This document shows, in pieces, positions 1 to 9,225 of a stretch of 64,000 bases of DNA. The stretch covers positions 199,527-263,526 of the forward strand of contig NZ_QWDM01000004.1 of the NCBI RefSeq assembly GCF_003996965.1, read 5' to 3'. Under the pieces are notes generated by a model. The model ran no database searches. It was not told the origin of the DNA and saw nothing but the letters and a program-made list of their open reading frames with translations. Each line of letters opens with the position of its first letter. Position 1 is the stretch's first letter. The DNA is from Flavobacterium cupreum (GTDB lineage Bacteria; Bacteroidota; Bacteroidia; Flavobacteriales; Flavobacteriaceae). The position numbers were made by a program, and so were the translations under genes.

Positions 1-324
1 AATGAAACAGGCTGGGCTTCCGGAATCTTTAAATCTTTTGGAGACGCACCGGGCGGTTTTAGTGAAGAGCTAAAAGAAATTACCTATAGTTTAGGAGCAG
101 AATATATGTATCAGGATTCCTTTGCGGTAAGAGCAGGTTATTTCCACGAAAGCCCTGAAAAAGGAGCCCGTCAGTTTTTCTCTCTGGGAGCCGGATTCAA
201 ATACAATGTAGTAAAAGTTGACGTTTCTTACTTATTTTCATCATCAAAAGTTAAAAATCCACTAGAAAATACACTTCGTTTTTCTTTAACCTTTAACTTT
301 GGCGACAAATACGAAGTTTACTAA
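1..324 (+). CDS. porV: PorV, type IX secretion outer-membrane protein (3' end only)
   Basis: The reading frame is open from base 1 and ends at TAA 322-324, so only the last 107 residues are visible. The peptide alternates polar and aromatic residues like outer-membrane beta strands and ends in a terminal strand with aromatic residues (LRFSLTFNFGDKYEVY). This resembles the C-terminus of PorV, the FadL-like barrel that carries cargo and PorU in the type IX secretion system. The following gene order, cdd then pdhA, is as I recall it downstream of porU-porV in F. johnsoniae. A hairpin terminator follows the stop. Another FadL-family barrel is the main alternative. Confidence 0.72.
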   Translation, partial: NETGWASGIFKSFGDAPGGFSEELKEITYSLGAEYMYQDSFAVRAGYFHESPEKGARQFFSLGAGFKYNVVKVDVSYLFSSSKVKNPLENTLRFSLTFNFGDKYEVY

Positions 325-348
325 ACAAAATAAATAAAGAATAATTAC

Positions 349-387
349 AATCCAAATTTCTACTTTTTAGGAATTTGGATTTTTTTT
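349..387 (+). terminator. Intrinsic terminator after porV
   Basis: AATCCAAATT (349-358) pairs with AATTTGGATT (372-381) around a 13-nt loop, and T381-387 gives a U tract. It lies between porV and cdd, so cdd probably has its own promoter or depends on read-through. Confidence 0.85.
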
Positions 388-399
388 CCCTTAAACAGA

Positions 400-882
400 A
401 TGAAAGAAATTAGTGTTACATCATCATTTACGGCATACGATTCCCTGAACGAACTACCGAAAGATGTTCAGGATTTAATGAATGAAGCAGTCGAAATTCG
501 CAAAAAAGCTTATGCTCCCTATTCACAATTTAAGGTTGGAGCAGCTTTACTTTTAGATAACGGGGAAATAATTTCAGGTTCAAATCAGGAAAATGCCGCT
601 TACCCGTCAGGATTGTGCGCAGAAAGAACAGCTATTTTTTACGCAGGAAGCAAGTACCCTGAAGCCAAAATTCTAAAAATGGCCATTACTGCAGCTTCCG
701 ATACCAACCAGACCACAGCGCCAATTCCGCCGTGCGGGTCTTGCAGGCAGTCAATTGCAGAATATGAAATTAAACAGGACACCCCTATAGAAATTTATTT
801 TATGGGTGAAATTGGTGACATTTATAAATCTGCGTCCCTAAAAAACCTGCTGCCTTTTATGTTCGATAAAAAGTTCTTGTAA
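400..882 (+). CDS. cdd: Cytidine deaminase
   Basis: This 160-residue protein hydrolyses cytidine and deoxycytidine to uridine and deoxyuridine in pyrimidine salvage. The zinc/proton-relay motif CAE is at residues 73-75 and PCGSC at 111-115, giving three cysteine ligands (73, 112, 115) and catalytic Glu75, the pattern of the small homotetrameric enzymes. The N-terminal part with PYSQFKVGAAL is also typical. It starts at ATG 400, just after the porV terminator. It is in the same orientation as pdhA, which has its own promoter, so the two need not be cotranscribed. Confidence 0.95.
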   Translation: MKEISVTSSFTAYDSLNELPKDVQDLMNEAVEIRKKAYAPYSQFKVGAALLLDNGEIISGSNQENAAYPSGLCAERTAIFYAGSKYPEAKILKMAITAASDTNQTTAPIPPCGSCRQSIAEYEIKQDTPIEIYFMGEIGDIYKSASLKNLLPFMFDKKFL

Positions 883-932
883 AAAAAGACCAAAAAGTAG
901 CTTTTAAATTTTAGTTCTTAAACGGAATGTCT

Positions 933-940
933 TATTTTTG
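933..940 (+). promoter_or_regulatory. Promoter -7 element for pdhA
   Basis: TATTTTTG matches the Bacteroidota -7 consensus TAnnTTTG. It shows that an in-frame TTG at 938 is part of the promoter and not a start codon, so translation should begin at ATG 1040. The -33 region is weak. The leader would be about 95 nt. Confidence 0.7.
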
Positions 941-1039
941 CATCCCGACCTTTCGGGCGCAAATTTGTGGGAGGAAACTATTTTGCGTTATAGGCAACAA
1001 TTGATAACACAAACAACTTTAGCAAAAGAAAGAATTCAG

Positions 1040-2038
1040 ATGAAAGAAGTTACAAAAGAAGTATATTTAAAGTGGTACGAAGACATGCTGCTTTGGAGAA
1101 AGTTTGAAGACAAACTTGCAGCATTATACATTCAACAAAAAGTTAGAGGTTTTCTACACTTATATAATGGACAGGAAGCTGTATTAGCGGGTGCTTTGCA
1201 CGCTATGGACCTGACTAAAGATAAAATGATTACTGCTTACAGAAACCACGTTCAGCCAATTGGTATGGGAGTTGATCCAAAACGAGTAATGGCTGAGCTT
1301 TTAGGAAAAGCAACAGGAACTTCTAAAGGTATGGGAGGTTCTATGCACATTTTCTCTAAAGAACACCGTTTTTACGGAGGACACGGAATCGTAGGTGGAC
1401 AAATTCCGGTAGGAGCCGGTTTGGCTTTTGCTGATAAATATTTTGAAACCGGTGGTGTTACCATGACTTATTTTGGTGATGGAGCAGCAAGACAGGGATC
1501 TTTACATGAAGCTTTCAACATGGCTATGCTATGGAAATTACCAGTTGTATTTATCGTTGAAAACAACGGTTATGCGATGGGAACTTCTGTAGAAAGAACA
1601 GCCAATCACACTGACATCTGGAAACTTGGTTTAGGATACGAAATGCCTTGCGGACCAGTTGACGGAATGAACCCTGTAAAAGTAGCTGAAGCAATGACTG
1701 AAGCTATTGACAGAGCCCGTCGTGGTGACGGACCAACTTTCCTTGAAATGAAAACGTACCGTTACAGAGGACACTCTATGTCTGATGCACAATTATACCG
1801 TTCGAAAGAAGAGGTGGAAGAATACAAAAAAATTGACCCGATTACTCAGGTTTTAGATGTAATTATGGATCAAAAATATGCTACAGAAGAAGAAATTGAA
1901 GTTATTGACCAAAGAGTTAAAGACCTGGTTGAAGAATGTGTGAAATTCGCTGAAGAATCTCCATATCCTGAATTGCAACAATTATACGATGTAGTATACG
2001 CACAAGAAGACTATCCATTCACACCTCATAAACTATAA
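1040..2038 (+). CDS. pdhA: Pyruvate dehydrogenase E1 component, alpha subunit
   Basis: This 332-residue ThDP-dependent subunit decarboxylates pyruvate and passes the acetyl group to the lipoyl arms of E2. The ThDP motif runs from GDG (about residue 146) to NN (176). The phosphorylation-loop-like segment YRYRGHSMSDAQ lies near residue 235-250. The frame is open upstream to a TTG at 938, but that codon lies in the -7 element, so ATG 1040 is chosen; this gives the usual family length. The stop is 6 bases before pdhC, so the two form an operon. The E1 beta subunit is not in the window. Confidence 0.93.
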   Translation: MKEVTKEVYLKWYEDMLLWRKFEDKLAALYIQQKVRGFLHLYNGQEAVLAGALHAMDLTKDKMITAYRNHVQPIGMGVDPKRVMAELLGKATGTSKGMGGSMHIFSKEHRFYGGHGIVGGQIPVGAGLAFADKYFETGGVTMTYFGDGAARQGSLHEAFNMAMLWKLPVVFIVENNGYAMGTSVERTANHTDIWKLGLGYEMPCGPVDGMNPVKVAEAMTEAIDRARRGDGPTFLEMKTYRYRGHSMSDAQLYRSKEEVEEYKKIDPITQVLDVIMDQKYATEEEIEVIDQRVKDLVEECVKFAEESPYPELQQLYDVVYAQEDYPFTPHKL

Positions 2039-2044
2039 CATATT

Positions 2045-3715
2045 ATGGCGATAAAAGTAACAATGCCTCGTTTGAGCGATACTATGACGGAAGGAACGGT
2101 AGCGACCTGGTTAAAAAAAGTAGGCGACAAAATCAGTGAAGGTGATATCCTTGCTGAAATTGAAACAGATAAAGCTACAATGGAGTTCGAATCTTTTAAC
2201 GAAGGAACTCTTTTACATATTGGAATTCAGGCTGGAGAAACTGCTCCGGTTGATTCCTTATTAGCAATCATTGGTAACGAAGGAGAAGATATTTCTGGTC
2301 TTTTAGCCGGTGGTGATGCTCCTGCCGCAGAAGCTCCAAAAACGGATGCTGCTCCGGCTGCTGAAGCAAAATCAGAAGAAGCTAAAACTGAAGCTCCTGC
2401 TCCGGCTGCAAAAGCGGCAACGGAATTACCTAAAGGTGTTGTAGTAGTAACTATGCCACGTTTGAGTGATACAATGACGGAAGGAACTGTAGCAACCTGG
2501 CTGAAAAAAGAAGGTGATGCCGTAGCTGAAGGTGATATCCTGGCTGAAATTGAAACAGACAAAGCCACTATGGAGTTTGAGTCTTTCAATGCCGGAACAT
2601 TATTATACATCGGAATTCAGGAAGGAAACACAGCTCCTGTTGACAGCCTATTAGCGATCATCGGACCTGCAGGAACTGACATTTCAGGAATTGCAGACAA
2701 TTATACTGCGGGAGGAACTGCAACTGCAAGTGCCCCGGCAGCTGAAGAAAAAGCAGCTCCTGCTGCTGAAAAAGCAACTGAAGCTGTAGCTGATACTTCA
2801 TCAAATGGAGGAAGAATTTTAGCTTCACCATTAGCTAAAAAAATTGCTTCTGATAAAGGAATCCAGTTAACTCAGGTGAAAGGTTCGGGAGAAAACGGAC
2901 GTATCGTAAAAAGCGATATCGAAAACTTCACTCCTGCTGCTCAGGGACAACCTGCTGCAAACGCAACTGCTGCTGCACCAAAAGCTGAAACTGCTGCTCC
3001 TGCTGCTCCAAAAGTTTTTGTTCCTGCCGGAGAAGTTTTCACCGAAGAGATCAAAAATTCTCAGATGCGTAAAATCATCGCAAAACGTCTGGCAGAATCT
3101 TTATTTACGGCACCTCACTACAACTTAGTGATCGAAGTAAGTATGGATGACGCAATGGCGGCAAGAGCGACAATCAATACGGTTCCGGATACAAAAGTAT
3201 CTTTCAACGATATGGTTATTAAAGCTTGTGCTTTAGCCTTGAAAAAACATCCAAAAATCAACTCTCAGTGGAAAGAAGATGCTATTATCATCAATCACCA
3301 CTTTAATATTGGAGTTGCTGTTGCTGTTGAAGACGGATTGGTAGTGCCTGTACTGAAATTTACAGACGCTATGAGTTTATCTCAGATTGGCGCTTCAGTA
3401 AGAGATTTGGCCGGAAGAGCTAAAAACAAAAAATTAGGACCACAGGAAATGGAAGGAAGCACTTTTACAGTTTCTAACCTTGGAATGTTTGGTATTACTG
3501 AATTCAATTCAATTATCAACCAACCGAATTCTGCTATCCTTTCTGTAGGTGCAATTGTAGAAAAACCAGTGGTTAAAAACGGTCAGATTGTAGTAGGAAA
3601 CACGATGATGTTATCATTAGCTTGTGACCACAGAACAATTGACGGCGCAACCGGAGCTCAATTTTTACAGACACTAAAACAATACATCGAAAGCCCGGTA
3701 ACCATGCTGGCATAA
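2045..3715 (+). CDS. pdhC: Pyruvate dehydrogenase E2, dihydrolipoamide acetyltransferase
   Basis: This 556-residue protein is the PDH core. It has two lipoyl domains (residues 1-85 and 131-215) with lipoylated lysines in ETDKA at 43 and 173, spaced exactly 130 residues apart. Ala/Pro/Glu-rich hinges follow each. A peripheral-subunit-binding domain lies at about 256-294 (ILASPLAKKIASDKGI), and the catalytic acetyltransferase domain ends with DHRTIDG (about 528-534; His529 and Asp533 catalytic). The lipoyl domains are near-duplicates at protein and DNA level, indicating recent duplication or gene conversion. It is cotranscribed with pdhA and followed by a terminator. Confidence 0.95.
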   Translation: MAIKVTMPRLSDTMTEGTVATWLKKVGDKISEGDILAEIETDKATMEFESFNEGTLLHIGIQAGETAPVDSLLAIIGNEGEDISGLLAGGDAPAAEAPKTDAAPAAEAKSEEAKTEAPAPAAKAATELPKGVVVVTMPRLSDTMTEGTVATWLKKEGDAVAEGDILAEIETDKATMEFESFNAGTLLYIGIQEGNTAPVDSLLAIIGPAGTDISGIADNYTAGGTATASAPAAEEKAAPAAEKATEAVADTSSNGGRILASPLAKKIASDKGIQLTQVKGSGENGRIVKSDIENFTPAAQGQPAANATAAAPKAETAAPAAPKVFVPAGEVFTEEIKNSQMRKIIAKRLAESLFTAPHYNLVIEVSMDDAMAARATINTVPDTKVSFNDMVIKACALALKKHPKINSQWKEDAIIINHHFNIGVAVAVEDGLVVPVLKFTDAMSLSQIGASVRDLAGRAKNKKLGPQEMEGSTFTVSNLGMFGITEFNSIINQPNSAILSVGAIVEKPVVKNGQIVVGNTMMLSLACDHRTIDGATGAQFLQTLKQYIESPVTMLA

Positions 3716-3761
3716 TCATTTACGATGTCAGCCTTAGCGAAGCCGAAGGTTATTTATATTA

Positions 3762-3796
3762 AAATCCCGTTTTGAACTTTCAAAACGGGATTTTTT
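3762..3796 (+). terminator. Intrinsic terminator after pdhC
   Basis: AATCCCGTTTTG pairs with CAAAACGGGATT around a short loop, followed by TTTTTT. Confidence 0.88.
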
Positions 3797-3830
3797 ATTT
3801 AATTTAGATTCATCATTCAACTTTTAACCT

Positions 3831-5693
3831 ATGAAAAAAATATTTCTCCTCACTTTATTTATGGCGGCACTGGCCTGTCAGAAAAAAGAAACTACCAAAG
3901 AAACAAATAAAGAAACAGCAATCGTTACAGACGAACATACTTTCTCTAAACCGGATTTAGCGGTTGTAAAACATTTAGATCTTGACATCAAAGTTGATTT
4001 TGGCACGCAGACCATTTCCGGAAAAGCTTCGTGGCAGATTGACAATATCAGCAAGGGAAATGAAATCATTTTTGACGAAAATACACTTAACATTACAAAA
4101 GTTACTTTGGGTGATGACGAGAAAGAAACCAAATTCGAACTTGGATCTGAAGTTGAATTCCACGGAAAACCACTTCATATCACAATCGAACCGAATACGA
4201 CCAAAGTAAACATTTACTATAGCACTACCAAAGATGCGGTAGCATTACAATGGCTAAACCCGCAGCAAACCGCAGACAAAAAGAAACCGTTTCTTTTTTC
4301 CCAAGGAGAAAGCATATGGTCCCGGACGTGGATCCCGTGTCAGGATTCTCCGGGCGTTCGTTTTACGTATAACGCAAAAGTTACGGTTCCAAAAGATTTA
4401 CTGGCTGTCATGAGTGCTTCCGTGAATCCGCAGAAAAAGAATGACACAGGCGTTTACACGTTCAAACAGGACAAAGTAATTCCTTCTTATTTAATGGCAA
4501 TTGCAGTTGGTGACATCGAATTTCAATCTATTGACAACAGAACCGGAGTGTATGCAGAACCTTCTTTACTGAAGAAAGCGGCATGGGAATTTGCTGAACT
4601 GGGAAAAATGGTTGGCGCTGCTGAAAAGCTATACGGACCTTATCGCTGGGGACGTTATGATGTACTGGTTTTACCTCCAAGTTTTCCTTATGGCGGAATG
4701 GAAAATCCAAACCTGACATTCTTAACACCGGGAGTCATTGCAGGCGATCGCTCGCTGACCAGTTTACTGGCACACGAATTAGGACACAGCTGGAGTGGTA
4801 ACTTAGTGACTAATGCCACCTGGGATGATATTTGGCTAAACGAAGGTTTTACAACCTATGTGGAACACCGAATCGGAGAAGAGATTTTTGGCGTAAAAGA
4901 GGCTAAAATGCAGGATGTACTGACCCGTAAAGACCTGGATGACAACATAGAAGAGTACGGCGCTACAAATCCGGATACCCGTCTAAAAGTCAGCCTTACC
5001 AACAGAAATCCGGACGATGGAATCAGCCAGATCCCTTATGTGAAAGGTTACAACTTCTTAAAAGTAATAGAAGCTGCCGTTGGGCGTGAAAAATTTGATC
5101 CGTTTATTAAAAATTATTTTAATGCACATGCGTTCAAATCCATCACAACAGAAGATTTTATCAAGTACCTGAATGAAAACCTTATCAAAGGCGACAAAGC
5201 TCTTGCTGATAAAATAAAAGCAGACGAATGGATTTACAAACCGGGAGTTCCTTCTAACATTACCCCATCTGTTTCTGACGACTTCGCAGCAATCGACGCT
5301 ATCCAGAAAAGCTGGAGAACAACCGGAGTGAAAGGTTTAAGCCAGAAAATAAAATCGACAACTGAAAAACAACATTTTATAGATTACCTGCCAGAAGATG
5401 TCACTCCGAAAGAAATGGCGGAAATTGATGCCGAATTCAACTTCACGAAAGGCGGCAACTTCGTCATCAGACGTCAGTGGTTTGTACCGTCCATCCGCAG
5501 TCATTATACCGTTGCTTATCCTGCAATCGAACAATTTATGATTAGAACGAGCCGAACAGGATCTTTAATGACATTGTATAAAGAATTAGTAAAAACCTCT
5601 CCGGGAAAAGACTGGGCGAAAAAGATTTTCGAAAAAGCAAAATCAGGTTATCACGCCACCACTGTCCAGGCAGTTGAAGGCGTGTTGAAATAG
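3831..5693 (+). CDS. M1 family aminopeptidase lipoprotein
   Basis: This 620-residue zinc metallopeptidase removes N-terminal amino acids from peptides. The N-terminus is a lipoprotein signal with Cys near residue 16 (LACQKKE), so it should be anchored in an envelope membrane. The zinc site is HELGH at 315-319 followed after 18 residues by Glu338 in NEGF. The exopeptidase motif GGMENP precedes it. The PYGGMENPNLTFLTP context and the helical C-terminal part resemble the leukotriene A4 hydrolase/aminopeptidase B branch. It stands alone between terminators. The substrate is unknown. Confidence 0.9.
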   Translation: MKKIFLLTLFMAALACQKKETTKETNKETAIVTDEHTFSKPDLAVVKHLDLDIKVDFGTQTISGKASWQIDNISKGNEIIFDENTLNITKVTLGDDEKETKFELGSEVEFHGKPLHITIEPNTTKVNIYYSTTKDAVALQWLNPQQTADKKKPFLFSQGESIWSRTWIPCQDSPGVRFTYNAKVTVPKDLLAVMSASVNPQKKNDTGVYTFKQDKVIPSYLMAIAVGDIEFQSIDNRTGVYAEPSLLKKAAWEFAELGKMVGAAEKLYGPYRWGRYDVLVLPPSFPYGGMENPNLTFLTPGVIAGDRSLTSLLAHELGHSWSGNLVTNATWDDIWLNEGFTTYVEHRIGEEIFGVKEAKMQDVLTRKDLDDNIEEYGATNPDTRLKVSLTNRNPDDGISQIPYVKGYNFLKVIEAAVGREKFDPFIKNYFNAHAFKSITTEDFIKYLNENLIKGDKALADKIKADEWIYKPGVPSNITPSVSDDFAAIDAIQKSWRTTGVKGLSQKIKSTTEKQHFIDYLPEDVTPKEMAEIDAEFNFTKGGNFVIRRQWFVPSIRSHYTVAYPAIEQFMIRTSRTGSLMTLYKELVKTSPGKDWAKKIFEKAKSGYHATTVQAVEGVLK

Positions 5694-5778
5694 TTTTCAG
5701 TCGCAGTCTCAGTCACAGCTTGCAGTCGCGGTCTCAGTTTGCAGTTTCACTGAATACTGAGACTCAGACTGAACACTA
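5694..5778. repeat. Degenerate CAGT-type intergenic repeat
   Basis: About 85 bases built from variants of CAGTC(G/T)CAGT, CAGTTTGCAGT and GAGACTCAGACTGA. The run fills the gap between the M1 gene and its terminator, has no coding potential and resembles motif-type filler DNA seen between flavobacterial genes. Confidence 0.6.
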
Positions 5779-5779
5779 A

Positions 5780-5817
5780 AATCCCCGGTTACACCTCGTA
5801 ATCGGGGATTTTTTTAT
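5780..5817 (+). terminator. Intrinsic terminator after the M1 peptidase
   Basis: AATCCCCG pairs with CGGGGATT across a 15-nt loop, followed by a T run. Confidence 0.85.
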
Positions 5818-5945
5818 AAAAAATAACTCAGGGGAAAATTGTCCATCATATAGCGTACATTCTCCATGTTCTGAAAACTGCAATCGTCGCATCTTTGTAA
5901 TGTCAAAAGACAACAACTCATAATAACATTAAAAATAAAATAAAG

Positions 5946-6497
5946 ATGACACGATTAACAGCATTAAACCCGGAAGAAGTAACAGGTAAAACAAAAGATT
6001 TATTCAATGCCGTACAGGCTAAACTAGGAGTTGTACCCAACATGATGCGTACAATGGGAAATTCTCCGGCAGTACTGGAAGGTTATTTAAATTTAAGCGG
6101 CGCTTTGAGCCACGGTAAATTAAGTGCAAAAACCGGCGAACTTTTAGCTTTAGCCATTTCAGAAGAAAACGCTTGTGATTACTGTCTGGCAGCTCACACT
6201 TTTATAGGAGAAAAATTGGTAAAAGCTGATCCGGCCGTTTTACACGCTGCAAGAACAGGAAATTCAACAGATGCAAAAACGGAAGCGATTTTACAATTTG
6301 CCAAAACTTTGGTCAGCAAAAATGGTTTGGTAAATGATGAAGATGTAAACAAAGTAAAAAATGCAGGTGTTTCTGATGCTGAATTAGCTGAAACTGTAGG
6401 GCACGTAGCTCTGAATATCCTGACCAACTATTTCAACAATACGGCCAATACAGAAATTGATTTCCCGGCAGTTCAAAGTTTAGAATTGCAAAACTAA
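5946..6497 (+). CDS. Carboxymuconolactone decarboxylase / AhpD-like protein
   Basis: This 183-residue all-helical protein has the AhpD-type site CDYCLAAH, with Cys77, Cys80 and His84. This redox CxxC-x3-H arrangement is used by peroxidase-related members of the family (alkylhydroperoxidase activity), as opposed to the true decarboxylases. It is first of three same-strand genes followed by a DUF1348 protein and an AraC regulator, which suggests a small stress-responsive set. Upstream CATCTTTG (about 5890) is one base from the -7 consensus. The substrate cannot be told from sequence. Confidence 0.85.
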   Translation: MTRLTALNPEEVTGKTKDLFNAVQAKLGVVPNMMRTMGNSPAVLEGYLNLSGALSHGKLSAKTGELLALAISEENACDYCLAAHTFIGEKLVKADPAVLHAARTGNSTDAKTEAILQFAKTLVSKNGLVNDEDVNKVKNAGVSDAELAETVGHVALNILTNYFNNTANTEIDFPAVQSLELQN

Positions 6498-6569
6498 TTT
6501 CAAATAGTAATAATAATCCCGAAAGATAGTCATGATTCATTTCATGACTATCTTAGTATAAAAAAAAGC

Positions 6570-6983
6570 ATGGAAACACCAAGACACCCCTTACCTCCAT
6601 TTACGATGGAAACCGCACTGCAAAAAGTACAAATTGCAGAAGATGCATGGAACACAAAAGATCCTGAAAAAGTAGCCTTAGCGTATACAATCGATACGGA
6701 ATGGCGAAACAGAACCGACTTCATCAATGGCCGTGAGGAAGTAAAAGAATTTTTAACCAAAAAATGGCAAAAGGAATTAAACTACAAACTCAAAAAAGAA
6801 CTGTGGGGCTTTAAGGAAAACCGCATGGCTGTCCGATTTGAATATGAATGGCAGGATTATTCCGGACAATGGTTTAGAAGTTATGGAAATGAACTTTGGG
6901 AGTTTGACCAAAATGGCTACATGCAAAAACGATATGCCAGTATTAACGATCTGGCTATAGAAGAATCCGACCGTACACTATAA
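6570..6983 (+). CDS. DUF1348 / NTF2-like protein
   Basis: This 137-residue protein belongs to the DUF1348 group of NTF2-like/SnoaL-like cone folds. Visible family features are the opening segment [20 protein letters not shown], the WRNR segment, and the aromatic-rich strands [19 protein letters not shown]. It has no signal peptide, so it is cytosolic. It lies between the AhpD-like protein and the AraC regulator with an 11-base gap to the latter. No enzymatic role is established for the family as far as I know. Confidence 0.82.
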   Translation: METPRHPLPPFTMETALQKVQIAEDAWNTKDPEKVALAYTIDTEWRNRTDFINGREEVKEFLTKKWQKELNYKLKKELWGFKENRMAVRFEYEWQDYSGQWFRSYGNELWEFDQNGYMQKRYASINDLAIEESDRTL

Positions 6984-6994
6984 ACATTGATTTC

Positions 6995-7870
6995 ATGATC
7001 CATCAGAATGTTTTTACTTTAATAAATCCTCAAAATGGCAACCTGGCATTCAAGCTGCTTTCGTTTGATGACAACAGTCATTTTGATCATTTACAGCGCA
7101 ATAATTATTTTTCTTTAATCTGGATTACCAAAGGTAACGGCAAAGTAAAAGCTGACTTTGCCGAACATCATTTTGAAGAAGATTCACTGCTGGCTTTTTC
7201 GCCTTATCAGCCATTTATGATTTGCACGAAGGAAGACATTCAGGGAATTGCTATTCATTTTCATCCTGATTTTTATTGCATTCACATGCATCAAAAAGAA
7301 GTTTCCTGCAACGGCGTCCTGTTTAATAATGTGTATCAGCCTCCTTTTACGCGTATAACCGATCAGGCAAAGATAACTTTCCAAATGGTTATTGATCAGA
7401 TGAAAACAGAAATTCAAAATGAAGAATTAGCGCAATACGAATTACTGATTTCTTATCTGAAAATATTTCTTATTACCGCTTCACGCCTGAAAAGAGAACA
7501 ACTGGAAGAATTAAAATCAACACCGGATTCAAAGGAACCTTTTATCCTTCAGAATCTTAAAGATGCAATTGAAGACCATTTCAAAACCAAACATTCAGCC
7601 GGGCATTATGCTGAAATGCTTAACATTTCACCCAAAGCTTTGGCCAAATTATCCAAAAATTATTTCAACAAAACACTTACAGATCTTATTGCCGAAAGAA
7701 TCATCATTGAAGCCAAAAGAGAATTGTATATGACCAACAAAACCATAAAGGAGATTGCGTACCAATTAGGCTATGATGACGAACACTATTTCAGTAGGTT
7801 CTTTAAAACCAATGCCGATGTTTCGCCTCAATTGTATCGGGAAACAGTAGGATTTGGAAAAATGGTTTAG
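6995..7870 (+). CDS. AraC family transcriptional regulator
   Basis: This 291-residue regulator has an N-terminal cupin-like sensing half (about 1-160) and a C-terminal double helix-turn-helix domain (about 185-285). The second HTH has the family signature IKEIAYQLGYDDEHYFSRFFK. It follows the DUF1348 and AhpD-like genes closely and may control them. Its last four bases overlap the end of the convergent glycosyltransferase gene. Confidence 0.9.
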   Translation: MIHQNVFTLINPQNGNLAFKLLSFDDNSHFDHLQRNNYFSLIWITKGNGKVKADFAEHHFEEDSLLAFSPYQPFMICTKEDIQGIAIHFHPDFYCIHMHQKEVSCNGVLFNNVYQPPFTRITDQAKITFQMVIDQMKTEIQNEELAQYELLISYLKIFLITASRLKREQLEELKSTPDSKEPFILQNLKDAIEDHFKTKHSAGHYAEMLNISPKALAKLSKNYFNKTLTDLIAERIIIEAKRELYMTNKTIKEIAYQLGYDDEHYFSRFFKTNADVSPQLYRETVGFGKMV

Positions 7871-9111
7871 TTTTTATTCTTTGCTTCAATCCACTTGGCC
7901 ATGTATTTGGTACTTTTTAAAGTATGATGCTGCAGCAGGCTTCCCATAAAATTATGAAGGCGGTGATTTGCTGAATCAGTCATCAGGGCATTGATTTCAG
8001 TAATTAATGCAGTCTCAAACTGATGATTCTGATAGCATTGATTTATAATGGTGACACCGTTTTGCTGTGCCTGTTTCCAAAGCATTTCATCGTTGTATAA
8101 TTCGATTGCCTGTTTTGCAAAAAGTACTGTATCATTGTTAATAAATCCATTCCAAGGCAAATCTGCATGCATGGCCTCTGCTCCTGCTTCTGTTGTTACA
8201 CTTGGCGTTCCGCATTGCATGGCTTCCAGTAACTTTCCTTTTAAACCAGCTCCAAAACGAATTGGCGCCAGCACTACTCTGGCCTTTTTCACTACTTCAT
8301 TAGCGTCTGCAGCCCTTCCCATGATAAAAAAACCATTTTTAGGCTGATGCAGCTGCAACACTTTTTGCGACGGATAAGCACCGTACACGTGCAAAAGGGC
8401 TTCGGGAAAATCTTTTTTTAGGAGAGGCCAAATCGTTTCTTTAAGATACTGAACCGTATTCCAGTTGGGCTCGTGGAGAAAATTTCCAATAAAAACAAAA
8501 TGCTCCCGATCTTCGAATAGAGGAAGATTCATCAGTTCATTTTGAGTCATTTCATCCACCAGAAAAGGAAGATAAAACAATACCTTCGGATCAATTTTAA
8601 ATACCTCGTTCAAAATTTTCATTTCGAATTCAGAAATGATAAACGATAAATCACATCTCAGAATACTGGCAATTTCACGTTTTGCCACCTCTTCGGACAA
8701 AAGATCATTCAGCTCAAAAGTCCTGTTTTCCTTAAAAGCCTTTTGTCTTGCTGCTCTCAGGCAATGCAAATCTTCAGTATCCAGTAATCGAATGGCGTTC
8801 GGGCAATTTTCAGCAACCCTCCACCCAAATTGTTCTTCAATCATAAAACGATCAAATAAAACCACGTCCGGATTTAATTCGATAACAAAATCATCAAAAC
8901 TGGAATTATTGAGTGCAATGGATTTTTTTTCAATTCCAAAAGATGCCAGATCCACCATAAAATCGCTGTCCAATGCCGCGCTTGCAAATGTAATTTCAAA
9001 TCCATTTTGTTGAAAAATAGAAATCAGCTGCATCATTCTGCCACCCGCCGCAGAAGAATTGGGTTCCGGCCATACAAAACCTATAATTAAAAGTTTTTTT
9101 ATCTGACTCAT
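7867..9111 (-). CDS. Glycosyltransferase, GT4-like
   Basis: This 414-residue cytosolic glycosyltransferase of the GT-B fold begins MSQIKKLLIIGFVWPEPN at ATG 9111, typical of an N-terminal Rossmann strand. The C-terminal half has the sugar-nucleotide-binding segment APIRFGAGLKGKLLEAMQCG followed by TPSVTT, with the acidic residue used by GT4 enzymes. The frame extends upstream to a TTG at 9210, but that extension covers the divergent miaE promoter, so ATG 9111 is preferred. It has no polysaccharide genes around it, so donor and acceptor are unknown. Its 3' end overlaps the AraC gene by 4 bases. Confidence 0.85.
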   Translation of the reverse strand: MSQIKKLLIIGFVWPEPNSSAAGGRMMQLISIFQQNGFEITFASAALDSDFMVDLASFGIEKKSIALNNSSFDDFVIELNPDVVLFDRFMIEEQFGWRVAENCPNAIRLLDTEDLHCLRAARQKAFKENRTFELNDLLSEEVAKREIASILRCDLSFIISEFEMKILNEVFKIDPKVLFYLPFLVDEMTQNELMNLPLFEDREHFVFIGNFLHEPNWNTVQYLKETIWPLLKKDFPEALLHVYGAYPSQKVLQLHQPKNGFFIMGRAADANEVVKKARVVLAPIRFGAGLKGKLLEAMQCGTPSVTTEAGAEAMHADLPWNGFINNDTVLFAKQAIELYNDEMLWKQAQQNGVTIINQCYQNHQFETALITEINALMTDSANHRLHNFMGSLLQHHTLKSTKYMAKWIEAKNKN

Positions 9112-9192
9112 TTTAATTCTTTGAACCTGCAAAATAATGCTTTTTTGAGCGCAATAACACGATATTTCCTGATTTTCGGTTGTAAAAAAGAC

Positions 9193-9200
9193 TAATTTTG
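9193..9200 (+). promoter_or_regulatory. Promoter -7 element for miaE
   Basis: TAATTTTG matches TAnnTTTG, 26 bases before the miaE ATG. No well-spaced TTG was seen for -33. Confidence 0.65.
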
Positions 9201-9225
9201 CAGTATTCAATTTTTCAATACAATT

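Noticed and set aside
938..1039. N-terminal extension of pdhA from a TTG start
   Set aside because: The TTG is part of the -7 promoter element, the extra residues do not resemble E1 alpha, and ATG 1040 gives the family length.
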